Positions 23,119 through 36,465 of a DNA stretch of 64,000 nucleotides are shown here, in pieces. The stretch comes from Lamellibrachia satsuma. Taxonomy: Eukaryota > Annelida > Polychaeta > Sabellida > Siboglinidae. A program made the translations under genes and the position numbers. Every line of letters begins with the position of its first letter. Within the stretch, counting starts at the first letter, position 1. A model generated the notes under the pieces. That model had not been told where the DNA came from. It did not search any database and saw nothing but the letters and a program-made list of their open reading frames with translations. The DNA is taken from NCBI GenBank assembly GCA_033239005.1, contig BSQZ01000001.1, positions 14,154,500 through 14,218,499 of the forward strand, written 5' to 3'.

Positions 23119-24454
23119 TCCCACTCCTGTCAAATATCAACTGCACTAATTAGTAGCCGTCTTCAGTATATTCCAACTCACTGCTAAACAACACTGCTAA
23201 AAGAACACCTAAACTCCAAAATTGTCTTGCATAATGTTGTACTCAGGGCGCATCATTTCTCACAATCACTACCCCCTACTTAAACAGTTATGCTACCTAC
23301 TTAACTAGTCTCCTGCATCTTTCAAATATTCCTAAGCAGCTCAGATCATTTATCTCAACAGCTTTTTGTGCCTCAGCAAGTGTGCTTTCTCTGTAGTGTA
23401 GCTGTGCCCAAAATCTGGAACAAACTCCCCATATTATGGACTTTCACCACATAAGTAACATCGTAACGATGATACAATTGTAGTTGAAGGATTAATACTT
23501 TGTGTCGAAACTATGAGAAAATACATACATATGTAGTAGTTCTAGAAATTAATCTGTTATATCAGCTGGCGTGGAGAAACCTGACATGGTGCATAGAACC
23601 CTGCAACTTTCTGGTCTTTTGGCCTTCATCAAAGTCGTAGTCACTACTTGACCTGTTGTGCATCTTTGTTGATTACTCTCACTAATTAATTACTTTCTTG
23701 GACCTAGGATTAGAGTCTAAGTCCTCCAGCTCAGATTATGACAAGCACACTTACTAATCCCTAGATGTTATATAGGGAAGTCAGTTAGCCAGTACGTCAT
23801 CAGCCATGTGAATCCAGGTAATGTTTATTGAATTGCATCACGATTGTTTGAAAATTTAAAACATTGTATTATTAATTTATTTCATGATAAAACATTAGAA
23901 TCTGTTGACAAAATATCATATTTTTCTTATTTAAATTCATTCTGTGCTAAATCATTTGCATATCTTCTTCTTATCGAGGTTTATGTTGTAAAGTATTTAG
24001 TTGTGGGTATTATATCTAGCATATATCTATCACGTGCTTTCTCTCATAAAACAAATTCACCTTTTTAAACTTCCACATTTACATACATGTAAACACCATA
24101 GCATGTTTTAACTGTAGATCATCTCAGAAATCCCTGACTGATTTTATACGCTTGAACCCCCCTTTTCAAAACCCAGAGGATAGGCCTGGCATGTATTATG
24201 GCATTTGGAACTGATCAGTGTATAAGCAATGAAGATCAAGATCACTATGACATTACATCACTCTGCATGTTATGTATGAATAACTTATGTTATCTGATCC
24301 CAGTGTTTTTTAAAGTTCACCTCATACTGGCAGTGCAGAATGTCACATGGGCAAAACCTGTTTTTTTAATTTTATGTTAATCAGTATACATTACATGTAA
24401 ATCTCATACGGGGCTGAGCAGGATTTAATATGGGCGATTTTGAGTTCTATACAC

Positions 24455-25815
24455 ACCCAGTTATAACTCAACCCAGTCCTGACCCCTGACCCCACCCAGT
24501 CATGACCCACCCAGTCCTGACCCCACCCAGACCTGCCCTCACACAGTCATAACCCACCCAGTCCTGACCCCACCAGACCTGTCCTCACACAGTCATAACC
24601 CACCCAGTCCTGCCCCCACCCAGACCTGTCCTCACACAGTCATAACCCACCCTGTCCTAACCCCACCAGACCTGACCCCACCCAGTCATGACCCACCCAG
24701 TCCTGACCCCACCAGACCTGTCCTCACACAGTCATAACCCACCCAGTCCTAACCCCACCAGACCTGTCCTCACACAGTCATAACCCACCCAGTCCTAACC
24801 CCACCAGACCTGACCCCACCCAGTCATGACCCACCCAGTCCTGACCTCACCAGACCTGTCCTCATACAGTCCTAACCCACCCAGTCCTAACCCCACCAGA
24901 CCTGTCCTCATACAGTCATAACCCACCCAGTCCTAACCCCACCAGACCTGACCCCACCCAGTCATGACCCACCCAGTCCTGACCCCACCAGATCTGTCCT
25001 CACACAGTCATAACCCACCCAGTCCTAACCCCACCAGACCTGACCCCACCCAGTCATGACCCACCCAGTCCTGACCCCACCAGACCTGTCATCACACAGT
25101 CATAACCCACCCAGTCCTAACCCCACCAGACCTGACCCCACCCAGTCATGACCCACCCAGTCCTGACCCCACCAGACCTGTCCTCACACAGTCATAACCC
25201 ACCCAGTCCTGACCCCACCAGACCTGTCCTCACACAGTCATGACCCACCCAGTCCTGCCCCCACCCAGACCTGTCCTCACACAGTCATAACCCACCCTGT
25301 CCTAACCCCACCAGACATGTCCTCGCTCAGTCATAACACACCCCAGCTGACCCCACCAGACCTGTCCTCACACAGTCATAACCCACCCAGTCCTGACCCC
25401 ATCCAGACCTGTCCTCACACAGTCATGACCCACCCAGTCCTGCCCCCATCCAGACCTGTCCTCACTCAGTCATAACCCACCCAGTCCTAACCCCACCAGA
25501 CATGTCCTCACTCAGTCATAACACACCCCAGCTGACCCCACCAGACCTGTCCTCACCCAGTCATAACCCACTCAGTCCTGACCCCACGCAGACCTGTTCT
25601 CGTCCAGTCATAACTCACCCCAGTCCTGACTCCACCAGACCTGTTCTCTTCCAGTCATAACTCACCCCAGTCCTGACCCCACCCAGACCTGTTCTCGTCC
25701 AGTCATAACTCACCCCAGTCCTGACTCCACCAGACCTGTTCTCATCCAGTCATAACCCACCCAGTCCTGACCCCAACAGACCTGTCCTCACCCAGTCATA
25801 ACCCACCCAGTCCTG
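24455..25815. repeat. 1.35-kb CA-rich minisatellite
   Basis: Built from alternating submodules CCCACCCAGTCCTGACCC, CACCAGACCTGTCCTCAC and ACAGTCATAA. They combine into higher-order units of roughly 45 and 90 bp. Divergence increases toward 25815. No open frame of note. It lies 2 kb upstream of the first AKNA coding exon. Confidence 0.93.
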
Positions 25816-26699
25816 AACCAGTCTTGGCAACTTGGATACATCCCAGATAGGGATTATCATTATGTATATATATCTTAAGTAATGGCTTTGTTAAAGATTA
25901 GACAAATTCAATTGCTTAGTCTGCTTGCAATCAACATATTACCAGTAATCAAGACGTGTCATGAACTAAGACAATCATGATTCCAGGGCTATATATAAAT
26001 TCCTGTTATTATTATATTATTATTGTGGTAATTTGTATCCATTATTGTTCACTGCACCAAGCCACCATGAAGAATAATCCTAAATTGTGTTGTTTTTCAG
26101 ATTTTTACTGATTTCAACACATTGTACTTAAAAGTAATTTAACTCCAAACAGCCGTGTCTAACAACAATACTGCATTTGTATTGTATCACATATGGCATG
26201 TGCAATATTTTATATAGCACTGGCATGTTATCAACAACATCAGTGAATCCTTTGCCGTTTTAACCATTGTGTTTGTTGTAATGATTTATATCAAGATTAT
26301 CATCAACCTAGCAAGAGCACTAGAGATTAGGCATGGTAGAGGGGTCACTGAAGTAACATGTTGGGTCTTGTCTCTGACAGCTCCTGGCCAAGACCCAATG
26401 TTGACAATGCTGTCAGGTCTGTTCACCTGTTCAGACCTGTCCATGTGTGACATGTTAGCTGGATCCTGTAGCTTGCTGGAACGTCTCCTACACTAACTAG
26501 TTCAGTTTTGACATGTGCAGGAATATGTGGTATGTAATTTACAAATCAACATGGTGTTCTGAGCTTGGCTATGACTGTTTCACTTTTGTGTGGATGCTTG
26601 TGTTTGTAGTGGTACAGTGTACTATGGTAGGTGTGTGGTGTGTAACGTTGTCTGAGCAGTAATATGGTGGGGTGTCTTTTCTTGTTGTTCACTGCACCA

Positions 26700-27530
26700 G
26701 TCTGTCGCACTCAGTGCCATGTGGTAATTGTCTGACATTATGATTATAGTTTGTGATAACTATGGTAGTTGTATGACATTGTGATAATATTATGTGATGA
26801 CTTTGATAGTTTGTATGATAATATTTTGTGATGACTGATAGTTTACTGACACTCTGATGATATTTGCGTGTATGCGTGTGGTAATTATTGGACACTATAT
26901 GAACATATTCTATGATAACTGTGATAGTAGTTTTCTGACACTATGATAATATTTTGTGATGACTGATAGTTTACTGACACTCTGATGATATTTGCATGTA
27001 TTTGTGTAGTAATTATTTGACACTATATGAACATATTTTATGATAACTGTGATAGTTTTCTGCAACTACGATATTAATATTTTGTGATGACTGTTCCTTG
27101 ACACTGTATGATTGCTATGGTAGTTGCCTGACACTATGGTAATTCTTTGTTATGACTATGGTAGTTGCCTGACACTATGGTAATTCTTTGTTATGACTGT
27201 GGTAGTTGTCTGACAATATGGCAATTCTTTGTTATGACTGTGGTAGTTGCCTGACACTATGGTAATTCTTTGTTATGACTATGGTAGTTGTCTGACACTA
27301 TGGTAATATTTTGTGATAAATATGGTAGATAATTGACACTCTGGTAATACATTGTGACTGCAGGTGACTGATGTAGATGATTGACACTATGGTAATACAT
27401 TATGACTGCTGGTGACTGATGTAGATGATTGACACTATGGTAATACATTGTGACTGCTGGTGACTGATGTAGATGATTGACACTATGGTAATACTTTGTG
27501 ACTGCAGGTGACTGATGTAGTTGTCTGGTG
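26700..27530. repeat. Degenerate tandem array around TGACACTATGGTAAT
   Basis: Repeating phrases TGTCTGACACTATGGTAAT, TTTGTTATGACT and, at the right end, GACTGATGTAGATGATTGAC, in units of about 40-55 bp over 0.8 kb. It ends about 220 bp before the predicted AKNA 5' UTR exon. Confidence 0.85.
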
Positions 27531-27753
27531 CAATGATACCTAGCATTGTTTATGCGTCTGACAACTAAGATACTTATTATTAACTTAATTATCTTACACT
27601 GACAGTATTTTGTGATGTCTGCAATAGTTGTCTAGATATTTGTCAACTATCAGCTAGAGTGAGACACTAGTATTGTCCTCTGCTTTCAAGCTTCCTACAA
27701 ATGCTCCACCTGGAATAATTTTCTATTGTCTGATCACTTAACCTCTGTTGTAG

Positions 27754-27880
27754 GCATCGGGATCAACATCATTGACGGCTGTCCAGTCGAAACATGGATC
27801 ATCTCTTATGACACATGTATGACACCTGATGTGACACCTGTACCTGGCGTGTCATACAACCAAGTTGCCAAAGCTTCAAG
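27754..27880 (+). other. AKNA: Probable AKNA 5' UTR part of the first coding exon
   Basis: A pyrimidine-rich stretch with TTGTAG at 27748-27753 looks like a 3' splice site. That makes 27754-27962 one exon with 127 nt of leader before the ATG at 27881. An upstream non-coding exon would then be needed; I cannot place it. Confidence 0.45.
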
Positions 27881-30800
27881 ATGACGGATCATGACACGGA
27901 TTATGAGTTCGATGAAGATGGCATCTACAGGGAGAAGCCTCACTGCAATAAATCTCAGCCAGGTCAGTCTGTCTACATTTACTAAGCCGTAATCTTCCAG
28001 GGTTCCCCCAGTACAGTCCATTGCCAGTATGCCATCCTTGAGAATTTATTTAACTGAGCCCACCCCACTCCCTCAGACATATTTTAGACTTTAGATATCC
28101 TTTTCACGTTGAGCGGATTGAAATATACACCCTTTGCTTGGGACAGGAGTTACATTCCACAAGTTATGCAAAATTCTACCCTTTTCAAGGTGGTAAAATC
28201 AAATATACACCCTTTAACATGTAAACTATGCATTGTTTCATGATATTTGAGATAGATTAAGTTATAAAGATACTTTATTCATTCATATTAGTTAATGTTA
28301 GTTAACGTATGAGATGTCAAAATGTATACCCTTATTTACACTACAAGTGTCATTTGATGCCCTAAATGCATTGTGTTGGACAAAAAAACATACCCGTTAA
28401 TGAAATTTTTTTCTGAAAGATGATATACTGGCAGTGCGTTGAGTGGACCCCTCGGTAATCTTCTGCTAAATACAAATATTAAATATTTGTCTACAATTAG
28501 ACATTATCTGATCTTTTAAGTATTGTATTGTTTTTTTGATCATCTGTCACCTCACTATCAAATGTACTCCTCAGAATTAACATAGGTATTGGGTGTTTTT
28601 TTAATCTGTTGTTTAATGTAATTACAATGAAAATTACTCCCATAATGATACACAACAATCATTACTGTATCATCAATGTGTGGTACAATTGCCTAATTGC
28701 AAGCCCTTTGAGGGCAAGGATAAGTGAGAACAACGCACTCTTACTGGAAGAATGCCTGCTCAAACAAAGCAACATGCCTGGCAAACAACTCCTACTTAGT
28801 GCTTGCCAAACTGAGTGATGTGATTGTTTGTAAACATAGAAGATATTGTGGACAGTGTCACTTAACAGTGTCAATTGACTACAACAGGTGTGAACAGGTA
28901 ATTGTCTTACCTGATATATGCACTAGTCTTGGTTTGAGGGAAACTTTTGTAGGTAGATGCTAGATTGATAAATTGTTATTTTCCTATTAATAATATAAAT
29001 TTAATTGTCTCATCCATAAAATGTAATTTTTTGAACTTCAAGTTTTTCAACAATGAATCTGTGTGTGCAGCATATTTGCTGGCATTAATGATTCAAATTA
29101 ACTTTGTTTGCTTTGAGCAGTCCTACAGGCAGGATACCGTGCTATATATAAGAGTATGATGGAGGGATGTTGTATGTGTTACAGACATCCTGTTGGATGA
29201 ACAAGGGATTTGGAGAGAAGACCCCCCAACCTCCTTCCCGCTCTACACGGCCGACTCCGGCCTGGGCACGACGAGTCACAAGTTTTCCTCATCCCTGCTC
29301 TACAGAGTGGACAATGAATCAGTGCCAGATGACCAGAACAATGACCATTCCATGCCTGGTGACTGGGCTGGATCAGTCAACCAAATGGACAATGAGGTAT
29401 ATAACATCAGTGAGCTGGAAGCGTCGGACATTGGGCCTGAAGAGTCTCCGGACGAAGGCAGCGATGTTGACTTCCATGACCAACACGCCAGTATGGCTAT
29501 GCCACAGGTCTGGTTGATTTACATATAGAAGACCCAGATCTTTTAAAAAAATAGACTCCATTAGTTAGTTTATTATTATTATGTAAAAGTTAGTTTATTA
29601 TATAAAAGTTAGTTTATTGTTATTATGTAAAATTTAGTTTATTATTATTATATAAAAGTTAGTTTATTATTATTATATAAAAGTTAGTTTATTGTTATTA
29701 TGTAAAAGTTAGTTTATTATTATTATTATATAAAAGTTAGTTTATTGTTATTATGTAAAAGTTAGTTTATTATTATTATATAAAAGTTAGTTTATTATTA
29801 TTATGTAAAAGTTAGTTTATTATTATTATATAAAAGGTAAAGGTCCGTTCTTATACAGCCCGGTATCCAGTCCTTGGGACTGTTCAAAGCACTTTACACA
29901 TGTACTAACATATTGCCTTTTTTGTTCAATATATGTCATTATAGACATTTATTAATGTGCACTTCCACAATACTGGGCAACATAATGAAAACAACTGCAT
30001 TACTAGCTAGAAGTGTCAACCAACTATGAGATTAAAAAGTCGCTGTGTCTTGAACAATGTGATGTCGAGTGCTCAACAAACTGCTGCATCAGTAAGTTAC
30101 ATGGCATCCATGAAGTCTCTTTCACATGACAAACATTTTTTCGATTGATATCAATTAACTTAAGGCGTATTCTTGTTGGTGGGACAACTTTAACATATCA
30201 AGAATGTTCTACAAACAAGAAAGTTCAATAGGAAGTGCTTCTGTTGTCCAGTGTTATGAGAATGCACAAATTACTGTTTTATATATTTTATTCTATTGTA
30301 TTTCCTTATATTCGATCTGTTTGCACATACATAATTATATAGTTAGCATATTTAACTTTACAAATATTGGTACCTAATTATAAAGCATATGTTGTATAAG
30401 GCTTATTTATTTGAATAATTTATGTTTATCATAGGAGTACAATGGCCAAATAAACAACAGCAATAGCAGCACAGACAGCAGTGATGGCGAAGGTTTTGTC
30501 AACCATCAACATTTATCACTTCCGCATCAATCCCTGGTGGAGTTTGAGGAATTCGAGGTGGCCATGGATCACCATGGTTCCATGGTGCGCAGCCATGACG
30601 ACGCCGATCTCATTGGTGCTTATCTGCAGCGGTTGACAGAACAAGACATTGTGGAAGAGAATGGATCATCTCGGAGAGAAGCCACTTCTGATTGGCTGGA
30701 TCAACAGATGTGTGCACAGCAGCAGTTGGCTAACACACAGTCACATGGTGTGTCACATGACTGCAGTCACCCAAATTCTGCAAGGGAAGGTATTGAATAA

Positions 30801-31678
30801 AACAAACAGAGGTTGAACAATTATTACAATTGGACATTTGGCCAAATTTGAATTGCAGTGTAACTTGGGAAATGTTCTTGAAATCCCACAGGGCTTATAT
30901 CGAGAATAAGCTAGTATACATATAAGTATTGTTTAGTGCATCATCATGCTTCGATGCAGTAGTAACCAATAAAATAGGATAATGCATGTTATATTTATGG
31001 TAGAGTCAAGTGATGAAATCTAAACTAGTAGGGCAGGTTAGTGCCGTAAAATAAAACAGTAAAATAAATAATAAAATTATTACAATGAACTAATACATTA
31101 AAAATTAAATAATACCAATCACTAAAAATATCCAATGTCTAACAGCATTTTAATCAACACATTTACTGTCAACAATGCTCTGTCAGTGCACCAGTTGTCT
31201 GCTGCTTCCAGATAGGGCAAATGAGATGTCAGTCAGTTCCGCATCATACCCCACCCAACTCACCCAGATCCCAATGTTGTCGATGTCCCAGTCACCAAGG
31301 AAGCCTTCCCAGACAGACAGCCCGCGGACGTCATTCATGCCCAATTCCCACCGGTCTGTGAGCTCCACGGAGGGTGGGAGATGTCTTCCCACCACTCCGC
31401 TAAGGAACAGTTCCGTGGGCCCTCAGATTGTGATACATCGGCAGACCCAGGAATTGGAAGACGGGCAAGGAGAAGCAGCAAGGGAGATGGACATAGCTGC
31501 TTCCTTGTTGCTTGGGGAAGAGGCATTGTTTGCCGAGTTCTCGGGTGACATCTTTGGCACCACTACGGAAGTTGAGAAGGCATCTAATGATTCTGTGGAG
31601 GCTGCTGATGAAGTAATGTATGAGACAAGTCAACAAGAGGATCAGTCAGTGATGGGGCGTGAAGGTCAAACCAGACAG
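27881..31678 (+). CDS. AKNA: AKNA exons 1-4: acidic and Ser-rich N-terminus
   Basis: Exons 27881-27962, 29185-29507, 30435-30789 and 31212-31678 encode about 409 residues, largely disordered. It begins [19 protein letters not shown]. Exon 2 has acidic stretches ([18 protein letters not shown]), exon 3 [11 protein letters not shown] and [14 protein letters not shown], exon 4 a Ser/Pro segment followed by [20 protein letters not shown]. Exon 2 could instead end at GAG|GTATAT (29397), but CAG|GTCTGG at 29507 keeps the following frame. Confidence 0.8.
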
Positions 31679-34600
31679 GTACAATTTAACAAGCTATTTA
31701 ACAAGATAAGATTGCCATCCAAAGCAAAAAGCACATATGGCAAGTGGACAAGGAAGCCATTGTCTTATCGAGAGTCCAACAATGTTCATCTCCGTGTAAC
31801 CTGCCCTTCTGAGATATTTATCAATTTTGTTTTTAAGCATATTCACACGACTAGCATTTATACAATCTATAGATAATTTTTTCCATTCATTTATTGTCCT
31901 CTGTGAGAATGCGTACTTTCTGACATCTAATCTACAATGATCCTTCACTAACAATACTTTGTTGTGTCCTCTAGTTCTTTCTTAAGGCTCCATCCTCAAC
32001 TGATTTAGCCTATCATAAATCCGGTTTGGTGATTTCTAAATATGTAGTGTGTGAATAGTTTATATAACATCTGCTGTCGATTTAATAAAAATGCCTGTTT
32101 TTGTTCAAATCATCGAAAATATTGACTTTAGTCATAAAATGGTGGATATCTAAAGTGGTAAATACTACGGGGGTCATGGACGTGACTTCCATCCTTTTGT
32201 CGTTCACGTGACAAGATTAAGAAATTTCACCAAGGGTGAAATTTGTGAGTTTTCAGCGTTACCATTTTCACTTCAATTAACGTTTGACCAAACATTAAGT
32301 AATTTAATAGTTTGTTTGATGATTTCACAAAAACTATATACAAAAGTTGCACAAACGAGCTAGTCTGTTGCACTGGATACTAGGTAGGTTTGATTTTTCA
32401 CAAAATGAAGTTGAAATGAGACTACTGAAAAAATTTCATTGATGAGGCACCTTTAAATCAGGACAGAATATTTCTATTAATATTTTCATACCCATTCAAT
32501 AATATAAAAACTTCATATTCACTTAACCTCCTTGTCCCTAGGGTTGTTAAACCAAATGTTTTAGGTTTTTATCAGTTGTCACTGTAGTTTCCTTGCAGAC
32601 AATATTACAGTTATGCTTTGTAGAAAATTATGTTGATTTAAAGGTGCAACCTCAATTCGTTTTTTTGCTAGTCTCATTTCAAATTAATGTTGCGAAAAAC
32701 CAAACCTACCTAGTATCCATTGCAACGTGCTGGCTCGTTTGTGCAACTTTTGTATGTAGTTTTTGTGAAATCATCAGACAAACTATTAAACTACGTAATG
32801 CTTGTTCAAGCATTAAGTGAAGCAATAATCGAAATGCTGAAAAATCAACATTTTCACCTTTGGTGAAATTTCGTTGTTATGTGATTGGCGAGAGGATTGA
32901 AGTTACGCCCATGATTGGCAGTGACTCGCACAGTGTTTACCATTTTGGATATCCACTATTTTGAGCCTTACCAGATCTAACAACTGAAGTCAATTCTTTC
33001 AATGATTTGAACAAAAATTGAACATTTTTATTAAAGAGACTGTACACATTACTTAAGTTAGTCACAAACTACACATCTGGAAATAATTGAATCGGATTTG
33101 CAAAGGGCTGAACCATTTGAGGAAGCAATATTCACATGCTAGTTGTCATCTGTCATTACAATCACTTGACACCACACCGTATGATGGGTTGAGATGTAAC
33201 CCACTGTACTATACATCCATAACAAGTAGAAATAACCCTATAACAGAGCAACATATCATCATAACATAACTTGATTAACCAATTATTGGTAATAATGACC
33301 CGATTTTATGACGTAGACCATCAAATGAACTTCTGCACACAAGCACATGTATTGAACTTTTGCATCTTTTTCAAAAATAACCCCAATCTACGGCGTAAAT
33401 CAATTTAAATAGGACATGTTTCAAAAAGGGACTATGCATAAGGTGTAAAAAAATAAAAACCTCTGATTGGCATGTGTTTTCTTGCAGGCTGAGGAATCAG
33501 AAGTGACGAACCAGGAAGATCACACCCAGACACAGATAGACATAAATCCTGGGGAGCAGCCAAGGAGTGGTGGGAAAAAGTCACAACATGGCCAAGCGCC
33601 AACTGGTGGTAGCATGGCAACCCACATCAGACATTCATTGCCACCAGGTGGCAGTGTGACTGTTAGGAACACGAAGGATGTGGCGATGCAGCGTGAGAAC
33701 GAGGAGACATTAACCCAGCTGCAGAAGGAATACAACTCACTACTGAGGAAATATGCCGAGGCCGAAAACACCATTGACGAACTACGGCTGGGGGCAAAGG
33801 TCAGCCTCTACTCGGATTCGCCGACGCCGCAACAGGGTCAACTGGGGTCACTAGCCACGGCGCATCATGCACAGACTCTATCGATGGGACGGATCGGTGC
33901 TGGCTCGCTCACAGTGCCATCTGGTAGCCACGGATACATCAGCAGTGCAGTCAGTGAGTTCATGATATAAGTGTATTCATAGTAACATGACACACTAGCT
34001 CATCTGTACAGCTGTGTTATTTAGTTTTAACAGACAGAGTATAAAATTATTTTCGACTGGACCTTTTCAAAGTTATACCAACAAGGCAAAAATAGCTCTG
34101 CCTCTGTATACTACAACATAATGGTATTCACCCTTTCTACCCGATCTAACAAATTAGCGTCAGTTTTAACAAACGTATGCACTCTTATTAAACCAACTGC
34201 ACATATTACTTAAACTATTCACGTGGGGCGCGGTACCATAGCGGTTAGAACGTCAGGCTCTCAATTGAGAAACCCAGGTTTGAATCCTCTTGCTGCCGTT
34301 ATGAAGCTTTGACAGTTTCGTTCATCCCACGTTGCCACAGTCAGCTGTATAAATGAGTACCTGGCTACAGACAGATGTGGATATCTGAACATATAGTCTT
34401 CGTGCATAATTGCAGCATGGCTGAATGCTTCCCATAGAAGTCGAGTTGGCGTTGGAATGAACAGGTCTGGCAGTGGGTGAAGTGTAAACCGCTATGTAAA
34501 CCGCTATGTAAACCGCTTTGTAAACCGCTATGTAAACCGCTATGTAAACCGCTATGTAAACCGCTATGTAAACCGCTATGTAAACCGCTATGTAAACCGC

Positions 34601-36425
34601 TATGTAAACCGCTATGTAAACCGCTATGTAAACCGCTATGTAAACCGCTATGTAAACTGCTAAACCATGCCATTTAGGATTGCACCTTTACCTTTACTAC
34701 AGATTTGAAAATCAACGAATCTGAATCGCGGTGGACTAAATGACTTGAGGACAGAGTTTTAAAGAGCAATGTGTGAACACTGAGATGTATTTGCAGGTAG
34801 CAGGCCAGATTCTCGTGCCAGTCAACTGTCGGGCAGTATTTGGAGCATGCATGAGAACATGTTGGAGCCGACGGTGCCAGGCCGGAACAGTCCACTCGGG
34901 CTCGACTCTACCAAGATGGCTTTGTGGGCTAAGGCTAAGGGGGTACAGGAGCAGGTGTGTATTGTCTACTGAAAAACCTTGAATTCTGTCTAGGCCAGCT
35001 CATTTTAAACTTTCAAGCCATATTACCACTTAAACTGGCTGTCGTGTGCAGCCCCGTAACTGGCTCGCAGTGGCTTCTCCTTTCAACCAGCCTCAGGTGA
35101 CCATAAAACTTTGCTTAGAAATTACGAAAATCGAATTGAGGAAGCAGCCGAGCTTTAAGAGGTAGTTGTCGGCTAGCAAGCAGGTGTCTGTCATCTCGTC
35201 TGCTTCTCTGATATAATTGTTGCAGACTGGCTCTCTGATATGGACAATATCACATTGTCCATGTGCTGTCATTTTTCTGCTGATGTTAATTGTTTAGTAA
35301 ACTATGAATGGAGCCTTGATTTTTCTTCGCAGTGGCCTTGAAAGTATTGATATGGCCTTGAATTGATGATGTAAATGATACGCGATGAGGCTTGATGGTA
35401 CACATAAATGCTACAAGTGCTCTGTAGGACGTGATGATGCACCGAAAGGTGATTAGTTGGGTACTGTAGGGCTACGAGAGGAATACTTTGGGGCTGCCAA
35501 TGGTATAACATACAATTCAAACTTTAAAACAACTGAATTGCCAACTGACATTTGCAGACGGAAGCTTTCAAGATCCTGCTCAGCGAAGACCACCTGACAA
35601 TCGAGGACCAGCAGAGGGCACTGCAGAACATCAAGAACGGCTACGAAAAGCTGCAGCAGAGCTACCGAGATGCGAAGGACGAACACGACTTTGAAGTGCG
35701 TCAGGGGATACTGAGGGGAGACGGGGGGTCAGCGGAGGGGTTTGATGACAGGAAGGAGTTGGAGGGGGAACTCTACAAGTTGGGCATGGTGTTGGACGAC
35801 CTTGACCACACAGTGGAGGGCAACAGTCGGTGCAGGCCCAGCAAGAGGGTGCCCTTCCAGGGGACGCCGGTCAAGGCTGATCACAGTATCAATGTCCAGG
35901 CCATGCAGACCGGCAGCCGGAGCAGGGAGGGGGATGCTGGAGAGGGTTGTGGGGGGGTGAGTGTGGGGGGTAGTGTAGAGGGTAGTGTGGGTGGTGCAAG
36001 TATTGATGGACGGCTGCAGGAGTTGGAGGAGAGTTACGAGAGTCTGATGGAGAGATATGAGCGGTTGAAGCGGATGAGTAAAACTCCCGGCAGAGACGCG
36101 GAACTGAGTCGACTCTTGAAAGTGAGTTGGGGCTGGGTTGGTTGTGACATCAATGGTGATAGTGATAGTAGTAAGTGGAGAACCAGTAATAGTTGTAGTA
36201 GCACTAGCACTAGTGGTAGTGGTGGTATTATTATTAGTGGTAGTAGTGATAGCAGTGGTGGTGGTGGTAGTGGTGATAGTAGTAGTTGTAGTATTTTATT
36301 ATTAGTAGTAGTATTGGTGATGGTGGTAGTTGTAGTAGCAACAGTAGCACTAGTAGTAGTAGTAGTAATAATAGTAGTTTTTTGTAGTAGTAGTTATTGT
36401 AGTAGCACTAGTACTGGTAGTTTTT

Positions 36426-36465
<40 letters not shown>

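Noticed and set aside
24455..25815. CRISPR-like appearance of regularly repeated short units
   Set aside because: Units are contiguous and of varying length without unique spacers; this is eukaryotic minisatellite DNA.
31679..31876. Extension of AKNA exon 4 past the donor ([12 protein letters not shown]...)
   Set aside because: This is antisense LINE sequence; exon 5 joins in frame only if the donor CAG|GTACAA at 31678 is used.
34226..34300. Functional tRNA gene
   Set aside because: Box A and B are present, but the acceptor and anticodon stems do not pair well and a SINE body follows.
34365..34677. Repeat-peptide frames (KPLC and HSGL repeats)
   Set aside because: Product of a 12-bp tandem DNA array next to a SINE, not a gene.
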